Shown: positions 22,397 through 34,467, counted from the stretch's first letter. The stretch is 64,000 bases of DNA from Phytoseiulus persimilis (GCA_037576195.1 CM075103.1:22258001-22322000); one strand, 5' to 3'. Notes: generated by a model not told the origin, from the letters alone. Translations and numbers: made by a program.

Positions 22397-24326
22397 GTTG
22401 TAGAAACTCCTGGCTCATTTTCGGGCACCCTCAAGGCTACGTGAAGCCTTTGAGGAGGCCGAACTCGAGGCTGGTATGCCCTAAAATGGTAAGTAGTACG
22501 GTGAGTCCCAGTTTATCGAATTGATCTACCCCCTGACAACCCCGGCTGTCCTCAATGGTCAAACAAGGATGTGCGAAGTGAACGAAGCCTCTTCCGCCAT
22601 GATTCGTATTATTGGTTCTTTGACGTACTGCTTGCGAGACCTGGATTCTCCGGGAACAACCAGCTTCGGAACCCCCGCTGTAAGAGGTGGTGAAGGCCTG
22701 GTAGGAACGGCTCAGCCCGACCGAAGACACACATATCTGACTCCATCCACATCAATTATCGGCGAGAGAAAGATAGTTTCCAGGCTCTTGATCTCATGAT
22801 ACCTTGTACCCGGGAGGATTCGAAACTTTTTGATAAGCCGTGGCTTAATTCCTTCTTGAGCTGCGAGGAGCCAACATATGTACCTTGCATTCGTAGCAAC
22901 GTAAACTGCTTTCTCTGTGCTCCTGTCGGCCCGGAATCTCTGCTAAAATCCGTAACTCTGTGAGTTCTCTTCCTACTCCGGCTGTCGGTGAGTCCAGGCT
23001 CGGGTCATCATTGAGGTCCGGGATTATCGCTGGAAAAAGTGCTTCTATCGAAGAACTTCTTTCTCATCAGCTCAATATTTTAAAACTGGGCACTGTCGGT
23101 GTCTGATGGTGTGAGCGTTGAGGCTCGCAATAAAAGAAGTCTAATGTTCTCTCAGACGGGGTCGCCGACAGCGACGATGAACACCACTATTGTCTCACTT
23201 TTCCGGTACAACGAATGGATTCCTTTGGTCCCATGAGGCTCGTCGGCAACGATGATCGCATCCTTTTTACCTAGCTATCGATCCAAATATCTAGTGCCCG
23301 GCGGTGGAATTTGCCACTTTCCGCCGCGGGAACATTTCCCCCATGAGTATCACCGTCTCCTCAATCAATGGGTCAATTCTCAGTTGCTGTTCGTGACATC
23401 ACGCGATTTTAGCGGCTCGACTCGATCAGCGGTTTTGTCACGCTAATTCTTTGATCCGCTGATTCGCTGATCCGCTTTGTCAGGTCGGCGGCATCCGATA
23501 ACTGAGCCTGACCATTGTGCTCGATCTATCCAGTTTTTGAAGCGACTTAGCTCGGTTGCTCTCGATCACAGCCAGCTGATTCAATCGGTTCCTCCCTGAA
23601 TTAACTCCCTTGAAAAAATCTTATCCGACTTTTGTTGGGCTCTCGAAGCAGAGGCCTTGAGATACTACCTCAGGCGAACGGAGAGGTGTGAGAGAACGCT
23701 CGGTTCGGTTTTCGTTCGAATACCTGAGCTTTCCACTCTGATGGTATCCTCAAGGTTTCTTGAGACCATGATCAGAATGGGTTCATCCCTGAATTAAGAC
23801 CGAACCTTTCCAGAAGTATGATTACACCAGCTAACTTCAAGACGACGATCGGAACAGATCACTCCGATGACTTTCTATGAGAACTCTCTCTGGAAGTAAA
23901 GAAGCTCTCGGAGGACTCTTATCCGGGAGCAGCTCCAATAGAGGGCCGCTCAGCGAGTATTGTATGTAGGGGAGGCACCGCTGTTGAGCATGCCGCAGGT
24001 TTCATTCTGATACTATCGTTCGACGTCTGGGTCAGGGCCGGGATGGATCTGGTACGGGTTAAAAACGCGTACAAACTGCTGTTGTGCACGACCCAAGTCA
24101 ATTTTCCTCTTCCCAGGATGGTGGAACGTGGAACCCAGCCTCCGAAGAACCACATAGCTGTGAACGTGATCGAACATTTACTCGCGTTCCGTCAATTGTT
24201 CTACAGTCAGAGCCATCCGTGGGGATGGCGCCCTCGTGCGCACGTCACCCGAAAAGATCGCGAAGTTCTTGAATCCTTGCTCGGATCGGTTCTGTTCTTC
24301 ATTGAGAACTGGGCCAAAGTCAAACT
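22397..24326. other. Unassigned sequence
   Basis: A small GATCCGCTGATTC-type direct repeat lies near 23450-23480, and a possible single decayed 45-bp unit near 23740-23830. A plus-strand frame 24043-24348 (101 codons, real ATG) overlaps the start of the next candidate gene in another frame. It has no recognised domain, so I do not call it as a gene. Confidence 0.35.
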
Positions 24327-25241
24327 ATGCAGACGCCCCCACGCATGATGCCAGGTATCCGAGAGAATGAGGCTTGCGTCTCGCGATCGGAAAACATCGC
24401 TCTTCCCGTTGATCCTCTGTGGAATGAGATTCCCCGAGGAGAATTGAACGACTTGAGAAACAAGATCGGTTGCGGCCTCTACGGACGACATCCTTTCGAC
24501 TTGTGCGATGAGAGTACCGGTTTCCTTCCGAAGGAAGCCGGACGCATCAAGGAGGTTCTTGAAACGCTCAAGAGGCATTACAATCTCGAGGTCGACGCGA
24601 TAGACTTCGCTTGCATTTCCATCGATGCAAGCATCGACAGGCGGAGGATAACGCTACCGATACTCCTATTCAGAAAACGGGATTCGGAGTCAGGTTTGTT
24701 GATCTGCACGGACGCCAGGGACAGAGTCTATCAGGCTTGGCACATCGCCTTGTTCAGCGAGAAACTCCCCGATGGGTTCCGCTGTACACCGTTGGCCTCG
24801 CTCTATGACAGCAGCTTACCAACTGACGACGTTGACCGAGAACAGACCGCGAGAATCGCCGCGCGAGTCCTCCACTCGGACATGACTTCATGGTACCCAT
24901 ATACAGACTCGGAGCCGGAACATGAGGATCTTACCGTGGAGGACGTTTTCCACTTAACGACATCCCCTCTGAACCACAGCGATGTCATGACTGATTTCAG
25001 GACTGCTCCCAAAATCATAAAGCAGATTCAGGAATTTATCATGCAAATGTATCGGGAAGAAATGTCATTAAAAGCGGTGGCATTGTTCAATGACCTGACT
25101 GCTCAGCTGCGAGGGTCCGGAAGCTTGCACGGCTCTGCGCAAGTGATCAGGGCCTTGAGTAAAATTGATGCTGTTCCACAACTATTCGAGCTGATGGTCA
25201 GCAAGCACGTGGAAAACTCCAAGGTGAGCAATCTCAGCTAA
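24327..25241 (+). CDS. Uncharacterised protein, 304 aa
   Basis: An ATG-initiated frame of 304 codons is open on the plus strand with no long competing frame on the other strand. The protein is acidic to neutral, with no signal peptide and no transmembrane segment. The middle (residues about 75-150) is mixed strand and helix with YNLEVDAIDFACISID and RITLPILLFRKR. The C-terminal 90 residues look helical (KIIKQIQEFIMQMYREEMSLKAVALFNDL). I recognise no family. It could be the large exon of a longer gene, since the upstream 300 bp is also partly open. The next candidate lies about 345 bp downstream on the same strand. Length and residue composition favour coding, but support is only from the open frame. 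Confidence 0.5.
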   Translation: MQTPPRMMPGIRENEACVSRSENIALPVDPLWNEIPRGELNDLRNKIGCGLYGRHPFDLCDESTGFLPKEAGRIKEVLETLKRHYNLEVDAIDFACISIDASIDRRRITLPILLFRKRDSESGLLICTDARDRVYQAWHIALFSEKLPDGFRCTPLASLYDSSLPTDDVDREQTARIAARVLHSDMTSWYPYTDSEPEHEDLTVEDVFHLTTSPLNHSDVMTDFRTAPKIIKQIQEFIMQMYREEMSLKAVALFNDLTAQLRGSGSLHGSAQVIRALSKIDAVPQLFELMVSKHVENSKVSNLS

Positions 25242-25585
25242 ACCAATGGCCTACTTCCGTGGTATAACCGTGTTTTCCCGGTGATGAGGCGTGGATAGGC
25301 ACTTGGCTTATCACTGATGAGCCTATCCCATTGAGGTATTCAGCTCTCACCGCGTTCGCACACCACCTTCCGGAGATTCTCTCCCATGGTCATGCTCGGA
25401 CTAGATATCGGGGGCGTGCTCTTTCAACCATGATTCCCGGCACATCATCGGGCAAACACGGTTTTACTAGTGTCTCGGCAGGACGTCAATCCCTTTGATC
25501 CCAAGAGCTTTGACAGAGCAGTTCTTCAATCCAGATCAAATTGACCGCGGACGGAGAAAGTGATCTCGGAATAGATGGATTGCTG

Positions 25586-26569
25586 ATGGTCAACGAAGAT
25601 CTGGAAATCCATCCGCTGACTCTGCTGGGGATCCCATCGGAATCACGGAATATGATTTTCGAACTTTCGGCAGACTTATTGGAAGCTAACAACGACATCA
25701 AGAATAAGCTACAGATCATGGAAATCGACCAGTGTGAGGCTGACAGAAGACGGTCGAAACTCCGGAAAGAATATCATTCCGGCCTCAAAACGATCTGCAA
25801 ACTTCATCGTCTCACGTTCGGCAGTCAGATTCAGAAATCTACGGAAACTTGGTGCAAGCTCCAAGGCATAGCGGGCCTGGATGATTCAACAGTAGGAGGG
25901 CGCTACATCTTCAGGAATTTGACCACACATCAAGGAAGCCGATTTTCCTCAATAATCGATAGATTTCTTTGTGACGAAGAGATTATAAGGATGGTGCTCG
26001 AGTACGCTGAACACAGAGCATGCAAGTGCTTCGAAGATTTTGAAATTCATACAGAGTTCCTGATTTATACAGTGGAGAGCAGAAGAGCCTACCAAGAGTG
26101 CGAGCTCAGGAAGGAAGGCATCAACCGAAAAGCCCGGGAAGTCGAGGCGAAGCGACGGGCGCGTTCTGATTTTCTAGAACGAAAAAAGGAAGCTTTCCGA
26201 GAACTTGCTGCAGACTTCGACAAAATCGAATCGGAAATAGGTCCCCTCAATGAGAAATCGGCTTCGGGCAGCTTCAAGACTAACGCTCGAGCAGCCTACC
26301 ATTACGCCAAACACAAAAACATCGGAGAACATAGAAATTTGACTCCAGAGAAATTTTTCGATCTAATACACCGCATTGTAGAAATGGGCGAAAGTCGAAG
26401 GTTTCTAGCTCAAGACGGAACCTGCACCTTGATCCACTTCGACGACCCCGGGGAAGGATTGAGGGTGGTGAAGATGATCGGACATACGGCCAGGGAGTGG
26501 ACTTCTGGGCTTGTCACCATTATTCAATTCAATAAGAATCCCCCTCCAGCTCCATCAGCGCGAACCTGA
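25586..26569 (+). CDS. Uncharacterised coiled-coil-type protein, about 327 aa
   Basis: The plus-strand frame is open from TTG 25541, but the first ATG is at 25586 (MVNEDLEIHPLTLLGIPSES), so I start there. A pyrimidine-rich CAG at 25531-25534 could be a splice acceptor, in which case 25535-25585 would be coding and an upstream exon is missing. Residues about 30-60 and 185-235 are rich in charged heptad-like helix (KAREVEAKRRARSDFLERKK), suggesting coiled coil. The C-terminal third (NLTPEKFFDLIHRIVEMGE ... GLRVVKMIGHTAREW) looks globular. No signal peptide or membrane segment. No family recognised. Neighbour of, and same strand as, the 304-aa candidate; the two show no evident similarity to each other. 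Confidence 0.55.
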   Translation: MVNEDLEIHPLTLLGIPSESRNMIFELSADLLEANNDIKNKLQIMEIDQCEADRRRSKLRKEYHSGLKTICKLHRLTFGSQIQKSTETWCKLQGIAGLDDSTVGGRYIFRNLTTHQGSRFSSIIDRFLCDEEIIRMVLEYAEHRACKCFEDFEIHTEFLIYTVESRRAYQECELRKEGINRKAREVEAKRRARSDFLERKKEAFRELAADFDKIESEIGPLNEKSASGSFKTNARAAYHYAKHKNIGEHRNLTPEKFFDLIHRIVEMGESRRFLAQDGTCTLIHFDDPGEGLRVVKMIGHTAREWTSGLVTIIQFNKNPPPAPSART

Positions 26570-27720
26570 TAGATTTACGCCATTAGCCAGGCCGTTCAGA
26601 TTGAAATAGAGCATTTGTGAGGAGACGCTCACGGAGCCGAATTTTGTGACATCATGCTCCTGACTCCTTTTCGTGCGTCCCAGCAGCCCCAGCTGTCCCC
26701 CCGCCAAAAGCGCCGTCCGGATCGCACAGTTCACTCCACGAGGCATACAATTCGAGTCCGAGTACGTTCATGCTCTGCTTCAGAGTTAGCAGAGTCGGCA
26801 TCCCCAGCGAACCTGAGCTTCCCCACATACGAGGCTTGGCAGACCGCAGAAGCATCGCTGGAATGATGCTCAGACTTCAGATGACGGCCAGAAAGGGGTC
26901 AGAGGCGAACACGTGTGCGTCACGTGCGGGTGATTCTGTGCGCAAGACCTGGAGAAAACGAGAGTGATGCGGAAAACGAAAGACTTGCGAGAGAGAACAA
27001 ATAAAAAGAAACGTCGAGAGGAGCACTCTCGGAGCCAACTTTCGGGACTTTACGCCCCGTCTAGTTTTTGTGCGTCCCAGCAGCCCCAGCACGACAGTGC
27101 GCGAATCGTACTACCCTACGTCCCAGTCGTGTGACCGACCTACCGGACCTTCCGTGTGTCGGCAGCCTCAGCGAGCTCCGGCCTCCAAGAGCCGCGCCGA
27201 TCCAGAGTGGCCTTCGCGAGTCTTTCATCGCGAACCTCAGTATTTAACCAAAGTGGAAAGGAGGTTTCTCCACCAGATAGCCTCGATTTCGACTAGATGA
27301 AAGAACATCGCTACGCTCGATCATTCTCTACGCATTTTGTTTCATCAGTCTTCGTCGCTGTCCTCTTCGATTACTGGCATATCGGCACATCGGTTGGAAA
27401 GCGAGCTCAGTATTGCAGCCTACTTGATGATCTCAGCGACGAAGCACGCGTGGGATAGATACTAAATGGCGGCAGCTACTTGAGAACAGCAGCCTACCGT
27501 GCGAGCTCCTTTTAAACACTCCCAATAGTGACGCCGAATCGCTCTGTATCCAATGGAGTCCGGGACGTAGTCGACGCAGCATTTGTATTGTTTCTCCCCC
27601 ACATGACGCGACTGGACTAGGAGTTTGAGGAAACGGTTGTCGTCGCGATGGTACTTCAGCGTCAGCGTGCCATCTGCATCCAGCTCCTCGGTGCTCCTCC
27701 TACGAGACTGCTTGTGGCAG
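26570..27720. other. Non-coding stretch with an imperfect direct duplication
   Basis: About 80 bp at 26616-26700 is repeated imperfectly at 27014-27095. Both copies end in the identical 21-bp stretch that begins GTGCGTCCCAGC. The stretch before it (GGAGACGCTC ... GGAGCC versus GGAGCACTCTCGGAGCC) also matches. No gene recognised. Confidence 0.5.
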
Positions 27721-28480
27721 CTGATAAGTGCCTGTGAACTAAATCTTCAGGTCATCCTCATCCAGTTCCGGGAAGTCATCAATCGAGCTGGAGTTGACTT
27801 CCATCCACGGTCGCCGGACTGCATTCCATTTCTTCGCTTCAACCTCATCTCCCAGAGAATTGGGGACGCTCCTCATCTCTTTCATGCGCTCCAACACTTC
27901 GTCGAACATGCTCTGGTCGGACGTCAGACGCTCCTCGAAGCGTTTGTTCGAGTAACCGGAGCATTGTTCCGGTTCTCGGGAGCAAGTTATTGTCAACTCT
28001 ATGATCGAAAATCCTGTACTTCAGCTTGAGGATGCCTTGAACAGGTTCCACAGCCCACCGGATTTTCGCCACAAACCGAGACGCGTTAGCCTCATCAGCT
28101 GTCAGTTGCTCTTCAGAAGACTTACGGATCGGCATAAGCACCGTGAGATCATTGTCGTTTTCCAGGTGATCCTTTACGTCCCTGAATCCGCGGTCGAGGA
28201 AGCAAGCGTCACCTCTTTAGAGGAGGCCGCCGAGTTCTGTGTTGATGTTCTCATGTAGCTGCCGCCACTTACTATCCATCTCACGCATGCTCCCTCGCTG
28301 AGATCATCAAACTGAGTGCGATACTGGGCTCGCTTTTCAACCGCAGTGCTGATACGCCACTGATCGAAGAGGAAAGCGACGGACACTGATGAAATAAAAC
28401 TCGTAAAGTCTGATTGAGCGCATTTCATTTGGTCGAAATTGACGCCTATTGGTGGAGAAACCTCAATTGTTTGCATTGGA
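27720..28480 (-). pseudogene. Harbinger-like DDE (DDE_Tnp_4) transposase relic
   Basis: The minus strand encodes, in order, LKRGDACFLDRGFRDVKDHLE (about 28230-28150), VLMPIRKSSEEQLTADEAN, SRFVAKIRWAVEPVQGILK (about 28090-28035) and an acidic tail ending PELDEDDLKI (27739). DRGFRD is the second-aspartate motif, and EANxSRxVxKxRWxVExVxGxxK the signature around the catalytic glutamate, of DDE_Tnp_4 / HARBI1-like endonucleases. A fainter upstream block (28476-28270, KCAQSDFTSFISSVSVAF) fits the segment before the DDE core. The blocks sit in different frames, with breaks near 28260 and 27990, so the copy is inactive. No terminal repeats or Myb-like partner gene were seen. Confidence 0.7.
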
Positions 28481-30787
28481 TTCGTAGGAGAACAGGGATC
28501 TCAGGAGAACTTCGCTCAAGCGATTCCATCGTGGCTGTCGTATTTCTTTTTGTCTCAGTGTACTTAAGCTTCCCCGACTGAAAGCGTGTCTTTCCCCATA
28601 TGAACGAACAATTCAGTATGGAATCTTCAGGGGTCTGTAGTGTTTTCTTCAAGCTTTCCAACGCGACAAAGCGCGACTCTCTTTCTCATCTGGTTCCTGC
28701 AGAACTAACCTTTCAAGTTTCAGGTATAAACTCTTTTTCTGAGGGGTCCGTCTTCTTTCATTTACCATTCGGACTCGAGAGGCTATCGAGATTTTCGAAA
28801 TGGATGAATATGCTCCCTGGGAATGGGCCATCACGCCAAGCAATCAAACTCGAAAATCGGAGGCGCGGCCTGAAAGACCCCTCATCCGGCTGTACCCTTG
28901 AGACTAGCGGGCTTAGATTTATCGAGCCTTTAAAATTGGAACCGATGGGGAAACAGTCGGCGTTTAACGATTCTAGTTCTTCATCTCAGCAATTCCGGGA
29001 AAAAAAAAACGGAATCTCACGGTGACGCCCGCAGCCCGAATGCGTGAAACGTAGTGATGATGGCAAGTTGGATTTCGATAAGTGAACAACCAGATTGGTT
29101 CCGGTGCGAGTCCAGAGTTGGATTTGTACTTCAAAAAAATAATCAGCGGTGACAGAAATTCGATCGACCTTGAGGAACGAGTTCAAAGCTTGACGAACCA
29201 CGTGGAATATGATTCGTGTATTCGCTCCGCCGAAAGTCTCACCCGAGACCCACGGCAACAGATTGTCACGGTCGGCTGGAGCATAAGCTCAGAGATTACC
29301 CTCGCGAAATCGCGATGAATCTCGCGGTAGAGCGCAACAGCCCGCATCGAGCGGTCGACAGAATCCCGCCAACCAGCGTCGCTACTTGCACGGCTCCACG
29401 ACGGAAACGTGGCGTACCTGATCTCGGAGCCAACGCAGCGCACCATTCCTCACGGGCTCACTTCCCACAGGCTCATTTCTCGGGTGAGTATTTGTCGTAT
29501 GGTAACAGTCGTATAGTGAAACAGTCTGTCTTAGTTATCTCTGCGTCCATTTGACCTCAGCGAGTATCTGTCGCCCCTGAGTGCAGCATTCCCTAACGAT
29601 GAGCTCCCGAAAGTGATTCACTACGAGAGCTATCAAATATATATTCGCCTCTGGCGTCGACAATATGATATCGCTGCTCACGTTCGGATTCGGGCATGTT
29701 CCAATGTTTGCTCATGGAATGGGTGCAGAATGCGACATCCCTCGCTGTGACTCGAGGTTCGGGCTAGCCAAACTGATGAACGAAGAATATCTTAGTTGGG
29801 AATTCCCGATTCCGGTTTTGTTCCGGCCGTACCATCTAATATCAAAAAGTGGTCGACAAAAAATTTCAAGGCGGTCCTTTTGGCTCGTTGTCCGAGTGGT
29901 CACGAAGGAAATTGCAGTCAGTAGGTGGCCAATCTCGTCCTCCTAGCGTCCCCTCTCATACCGCCTCAACGAGGCGGGATCGAAGGAATCTTCTTTGGCG
30001 GAGAAAACTCCGGTATAGCCGAATATCGACTTGCTTATTCCATCCGACGTACTCTGATCCTCTCCGGAATCACACTCATTCAATTCTCCGCTCTCGATTC
30101 CTCAGAGCACCCAAAAAACGGGGAGATTCTCGAGAGGAATGCTTGCCATTTTTCAAGGCGTCGAGATAACTTCAATCGATTCGCGCGATCCTGTGTGGCT
30201 TCCTTCCGCGCGACGAGTGCGACCCCGGAGACTCCGACGATCCATGATTGTTTTTTGTGGGAGGACAACGGTCGACGGCGGGTCTACGCGAGCTTGGTGA
30301 TTCTTTGAAGTGAGCAAGTTGTTCACAGCTTCAGAGGGAACAGAGGGGAGCTGTACGGGGTGATCGCCGTGAGTCTCTTTTCTCATTCTCCCTTCTCCCT
30401 GATCTATCCGCGATCAATGAGTGGAAGTCCTCCCCTCACAGCGACCGACTGTAGTTGTACAAACGGTTATTCTAATCACTGAGAGCGATCAATTGAACAG
30501 TGCTCACATCGGCTTTTTCTCCGATGATGACGCGAAGTCCGGGAAAGATATCCATTGGCTGAATCCTGGAATTAGGGACAATACTCGTAAACACGCTTTG
30601 CGCCTCTGCGTTGATATTTTATTTTTCACGAATGATGCCATGGAAATCACGAGCTTGGGCTTATCGGCGAAGGATTAGCGGCCTCATGCGACGATAAATG
30701 CTTCCGTCTTTCTTGGAGCAAAATGCCGAATCGGTCACTTCCGACCGAAAAAAGGTGATCCGGATCAAGCACTCCGCATGTAGCGAG
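28481..30787. other. Unassigned sequence
   Basis: Short open frames on both strands without family signatures. No repeat structure was recognised apart from the left margin of the inverted repeat that follows. Confidence 0.35.
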
Positions 30788-31198
30788 AAACTTGTCTAGC
30801 AGGGCACCTGGGGAAGGACTAGCATCGACGTGATGGCGCCCCAAGAAGGTCAAGAATCTACTCCCGTGAAGGATAGGCAGTTCGATCGGCAACTTCTGCA
30901 GCCTGCGTCAGTTTGGCAAGAATTGGTCGAGAAATGTTTTGACCGGGCCCGAAGCTCCCATTGAAGTGCCTGCCACCGTCCCCTTTGAGGCTGTGAATAG
31001 AAGCGTCCGTGAGAGCTCTTCAGCATCAGAGTTCTTTTCGAATCCGGCTCCCCGGTGGAGATGATAAATTTCGTCTAGAATATCGATCGAGGGGGGGGGG
31101 GGCACTTGCGGTAGTCGCGAGAAAATACCGCAACGAGCACCAAGGCCTACTAGAGGGAATTGAAGAGCCCAGATTCAGAACGTCGTAACTCCAAATTT
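30788..31198 (-). repeat. Left arm of a large inverted repeat
   Basis: This 0.41-kb arm is the reverse complement of 31266-31700 at roughly 85% identity by eye, separated by only about 67 bp. Both arms keep the same short frame, RTLLFTASKGTVAGTSMG then FLDQFLPN here and FLDRFLPN in the right arm, each ending at a stop. A 12-bp G run (about 31091-31102) interrupts this arm. Confidence 0.85.
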
Positions 31199-31265
31199 CT
31201 AACAGTCGAGTTTCCAGTCAGGGATTCATCGAACCAATTTCCGCAATCGTTATTCCGTGACAGTT

Positions 31266-31700
31266 CGAAAATTGGAGTCACGACGTTTCGAATCTGGGCT
31301 CTTCACCTGCCCCCAGTAGGCCTTGGCTCGTTGCGGTATTTTCTCGCGAGAATTTGCGACCATCGAGAAGCCCCCCGATCGTATCAGCCTCGAAATGTGC
31401 TGATATTTCAGACGAAATTCATGATCTTCGCGGGGAAGCCGGATACGAAAAGAACTCTGATGCTGAAGGGCCCTAAACGGACGCTTCTATTCACAGCCTC
31501 AAAGGGTACGGTGGCAGGCACTTCAATGGGAGCTTCGGGCCCGGTCAGAACATTTCTCGACCGATTCTTGCCAAACTGACGGAGGCTGCAGAAGTTGCCG
31601 ATCGAGCTGCCTCTCCTTCACAAGAGTAGGTTCTTAACCTTCTTGGAGCGCCGTCACCTCGATGCTAGTCCTTCCCCAAGTGCCCTGCTGGACAAGTTTT
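31266..31700 (+). repeat. Right arm of the large inverted repeat
   Basis: Partner of 30788-31198. It ends about 20 bp before the 31723 open frame, so the duplication joins directly onto a candidate gene. Similarity to the left arm stops after GACAAGTTT. Confidence 0.85.
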
Positions 31701-31722
31701 AGAACTTGATCTTAATTTCAGA

Positions 31723-32262
31723 ATGACGAACTCACGAGCGCTGGTGTCCCGCGTTGTTCATGCGTTTGAGGATCTTCGAGGATGTGAGAGCTCCTCAACG
31801 TTTTATGGGCACAGAATCGCTGGCTACAAGGCAGCGGATCTGCTGCGAGCACTGTACTACGCCGCGTTGGAGAGAGCTGAGTATTCGCTGAGAGATCAAG
31901 AAATCATCGAATCCCATATGAGATCTGCCTTATTCGCTGTTGGAAATTGGATCAGCCTCACCGTCGTGTTCTTCCCACCACATAATGACATTGCTGCTTC
32001 AAAGCGAGAGCGCTCGGGACTCCAGTTTCTGCTGGACGACTTCAGACGCTTCACTTTCAAGAACCCCGATAGTATCCGGAAATCACTCGATGACTTCAAA
32101 GAAGCTGAGAACGTCGACGGCTGGGATGAGCTCCTGAAGGATGAGACGACGAGACTGAGCTTGGATATCGTCGATTTCGATGTGTCGGATCAAGAGAAGA
32201 GTCGTGTACCCCGCAAGCACTGGTGGTGCCTCGATGCCGATATGACGACGATCATGATTTAG
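31723..32262 (+). CDS. Uncharacterised protein, 179 aa (possible terminal exon)
   Basis: The ATG at 31723 opens a 179-codon frame. It is preceded immediately by CTTAATTTCAG, a good 3' splice-site sequence, so the frame may be a downstream exon whose first codon is internal. The product is helical (AADLLRALYYAALERAEYSLRDQEIIE, LQFLLDDFRRFTFKN) with an acidic C-terminal half ending KHWWCLDADMTTIMI. No signal peptide, membrane segment or known domain was recognised. The large inverted repeat ends about 20 bp upstream and could supply or disrupt the promoter or first exon. Confidence 0.45.
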   Translation: MTNSRALVSRVVHAFEDLRGCESSSTFYGHRIAGYKAADLLRALYYAALERAEYSLRDQEIIESHMRSALFAVGNWISLTVVFFPPHNDIAASKRERSGLQFLLDDFRRFTFKNPDSIRKSLDDFKEAENVDGWDELLKDETTRLSLDIVDFDVSDQEKSRVPRKHWWCLDADMTTIMI

Positions 32263-34467
32263 AGCGGAACAACCCAGGTATGTGAACTACCCCCAGGAAG
32301 GGTCCGGAAAGGTAGCCCGCGAGACCTGTTTTCGATGCTGGGAACCACTTGTTTCACGGCACAACGTCGAACACGCGAATGGTGTGAGGGCGTTCAGGCC
32401 CCTAGGTATGCGCACTCATCGGTGCCCGTCCGGTGACTTTTGAGGAAACAGTGCAACAACTCTGATAGACACCGAATGAGTTGCACCACGAGTCGAAGCG
32501 GAGCAGACTAGAGCATCTCCGCCCAATGATCATTCTCATCTTTGATAGATCGGGCGCGTCGATTCGCCGCGAATCTCACCAAGTGATCATCCGATCTCGC
32601 GACGCCATTTTCGACAACTTGGAAATTCCAGTCTCGAATTACGAATTCCGCTTAGATATCCGCATTCGGAGGTGAAGGTAGTGCTCGGACAGGGAAGCTC
32701 GATTTCGTTCGACTCGACCCCCTGGTGCGACATGTCCCGTAACTTCTAAGCGTTGCGCCCGTCTTTCCAAGATCGCCCGAACAAGCAACCATGAATGCAC
32801 TCCACTTGGACTTTTCGCCCAGATTTGACGAAAATTCTTCGCTCAATGCTGTGTTCTTGAAAGAACTGCCTCTAGCACTGGGAGCAGTCATCGGAAGCTG
32901 TATTCGTCTTCCAATCGGTCGAGGTCGTAGTGCCTTCCGAAAGCGCGGGGCTCCGTGGCCTCGTATTCCCTCTCAACACGAAGTCTCTTAGTTTTTGCCG
33001 ACGTCGCTGCGAAAACGAACGAAATTAGGAATGCAGGCCAGAGGCCTTGAAACACTTCTGAGATGGTGCAAAGTCATTCGATTTCTTAATTTCAGGGTGA
33101 AGAACGCGGACTCAAGAGTAGGTCCCGCGAGCTGTCGAGAAAATTCCTCTTCGACGAGTGCTTGCGAATTCCCTCTCTGGAAACTATCGACTCGAACTCA
33201 GAAGTGCAGAAGTCGATCTTGTATACTTTCGCTCGCCGTGAGAAGTCTCTCATGGTTGGCGGTTCCAGCGTCAACCGGCGTGGATGATGACCAGAGCCTT
33301 TTTGACCAAAAAAACTCGAAAACATGTACACATCCATGTGCCAAAATGCCAAAAATCCATGTGCCAGTGGGAATAAGAACAGAAGAATGAACTTTTGAAT
33401 CTACCGTTTTTTGGTGGAATCAAATTTCTACTGTTTACTATGTACTCTGGAAACCATCCTCGAATTTTCAAGAATAAAACTCCGACGGCCATCGGCTAGG
33501 GCAGTGGCTCCCAACCGGGTGTCCTCGGATCCTGGGGAGTTCTTCGAACTTCTCGAGGGTCCTCGGTTCGATCAAATGCCCCCCGATGATCCGAGTTGAG
33601 AACAAACTTGAAGCACCAGACTTGCTGATTCTTGACATAGCTACCAAAACTCGCTGAACGCTTTAACCTTCTGACGTTCCACTCGTGAATCAGAACTCCA
33701 ATGGTTTTAAGTATCCCCTTGTTCTATTTTTGCCCGTGGCGCGATTCAACGACGAGCGGGACCCCTGGCCTAGGGTATCCAGGATGGAAACGTTCGTTCG
33801 ACATCCACAGAAGTGATCGACGCGAGCTTGAACGACACGATTCGTTCCGGACTTAAGTTTCAAATATGCCTCGGGGACAGACTGCCTGTTGTGGCAAGAG
33901 AGTAACGTAGCTGACCACTCGTAAACGAACGATGCGGGCGGACACCAGCCAGAGTGCAACCGACTCGCAAGGTCTTCCTCGGGTTCGAATAAAGGGGGGT
34001 CGAACGCTGCCGCTCACCTTTTCTGCTAGCTTCCTCACGCTCACTCTGAATAAATCACGCGCCATATCGAGTGATGCATTGTCGGGATTTTGCTCGATGA
34101 GCGAGTCACATTTCCCCTCAGGCGGTTGCCGGTGGGACCCGGTTTGTTTCGAGGAGCAATGAGCGTTTTGTCGAAAATAGGTGTCCTCTGCGTCAGAGGA
34201 AGGTTGCTGTCTCCCAAGATTCCAATCTTTGATGGCGGATTCCCGAAGCGTGCGCAAATGTACGCGACTTTGTCTTGCAACGATGACTTTTCAACCAACT
34301 GCTGACTCTGACGGGTGCCAATAACACTGCCCGACAGAAAAAAACGTAACAAGGAAGCTGACACCTAGCTTGGGGTGAATCAAGGTCGTAGATTCCGAAT
34401 TCGTCAATCGTTTCCTCGGATTCGCTCTAATTTTTTTGTTATTTCGATTTTTCGAATTTTCATGATT
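32263..34467. other. Mostly unassigned sequence with a possible hAT-type end
   Basis: CAGTGGCTCCCAACC at 33502 followed by a GGATCCTGGGGAG-type sequence resembles the CAGTGGTTCCCAACC termini of animal hAT/MITE elements. A matching right end was not convincingly found. A short direct repeat (ATCCATGTGCCA) lies at 33335-33365. No gene recognised. Confidence 0.35.

Noticed and set aside
22797..22830. GGATTCGAAA as the T-arm of a minus-strand tRNA
   Set aside because: No acceptor, D-arm or anticodon-arm pairing could be built around it; similar GTTCGAAT occurrences near 33986 and 43516 also failed.
24043..24348. Plus-strand 101-codon ATG frame upstream of the 304-aa candidate
   Set aside because: It overlaps the next candidate in another frame and has no recognisable feature; it could be non-coding or an unspliced exon.
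25541..25585. TTG at 25541 as the start of the 327-aa candidate
   Set aside because: TTG starts are not expected in animals. The first ATG is 25586, with a possible splice acceptor just upstream.
29082..30308. Plus-strand frames of 78-127 codons at 29-30.3 kb
   Set aside because: They overlap each other and minus-strand frames and show no family motif.
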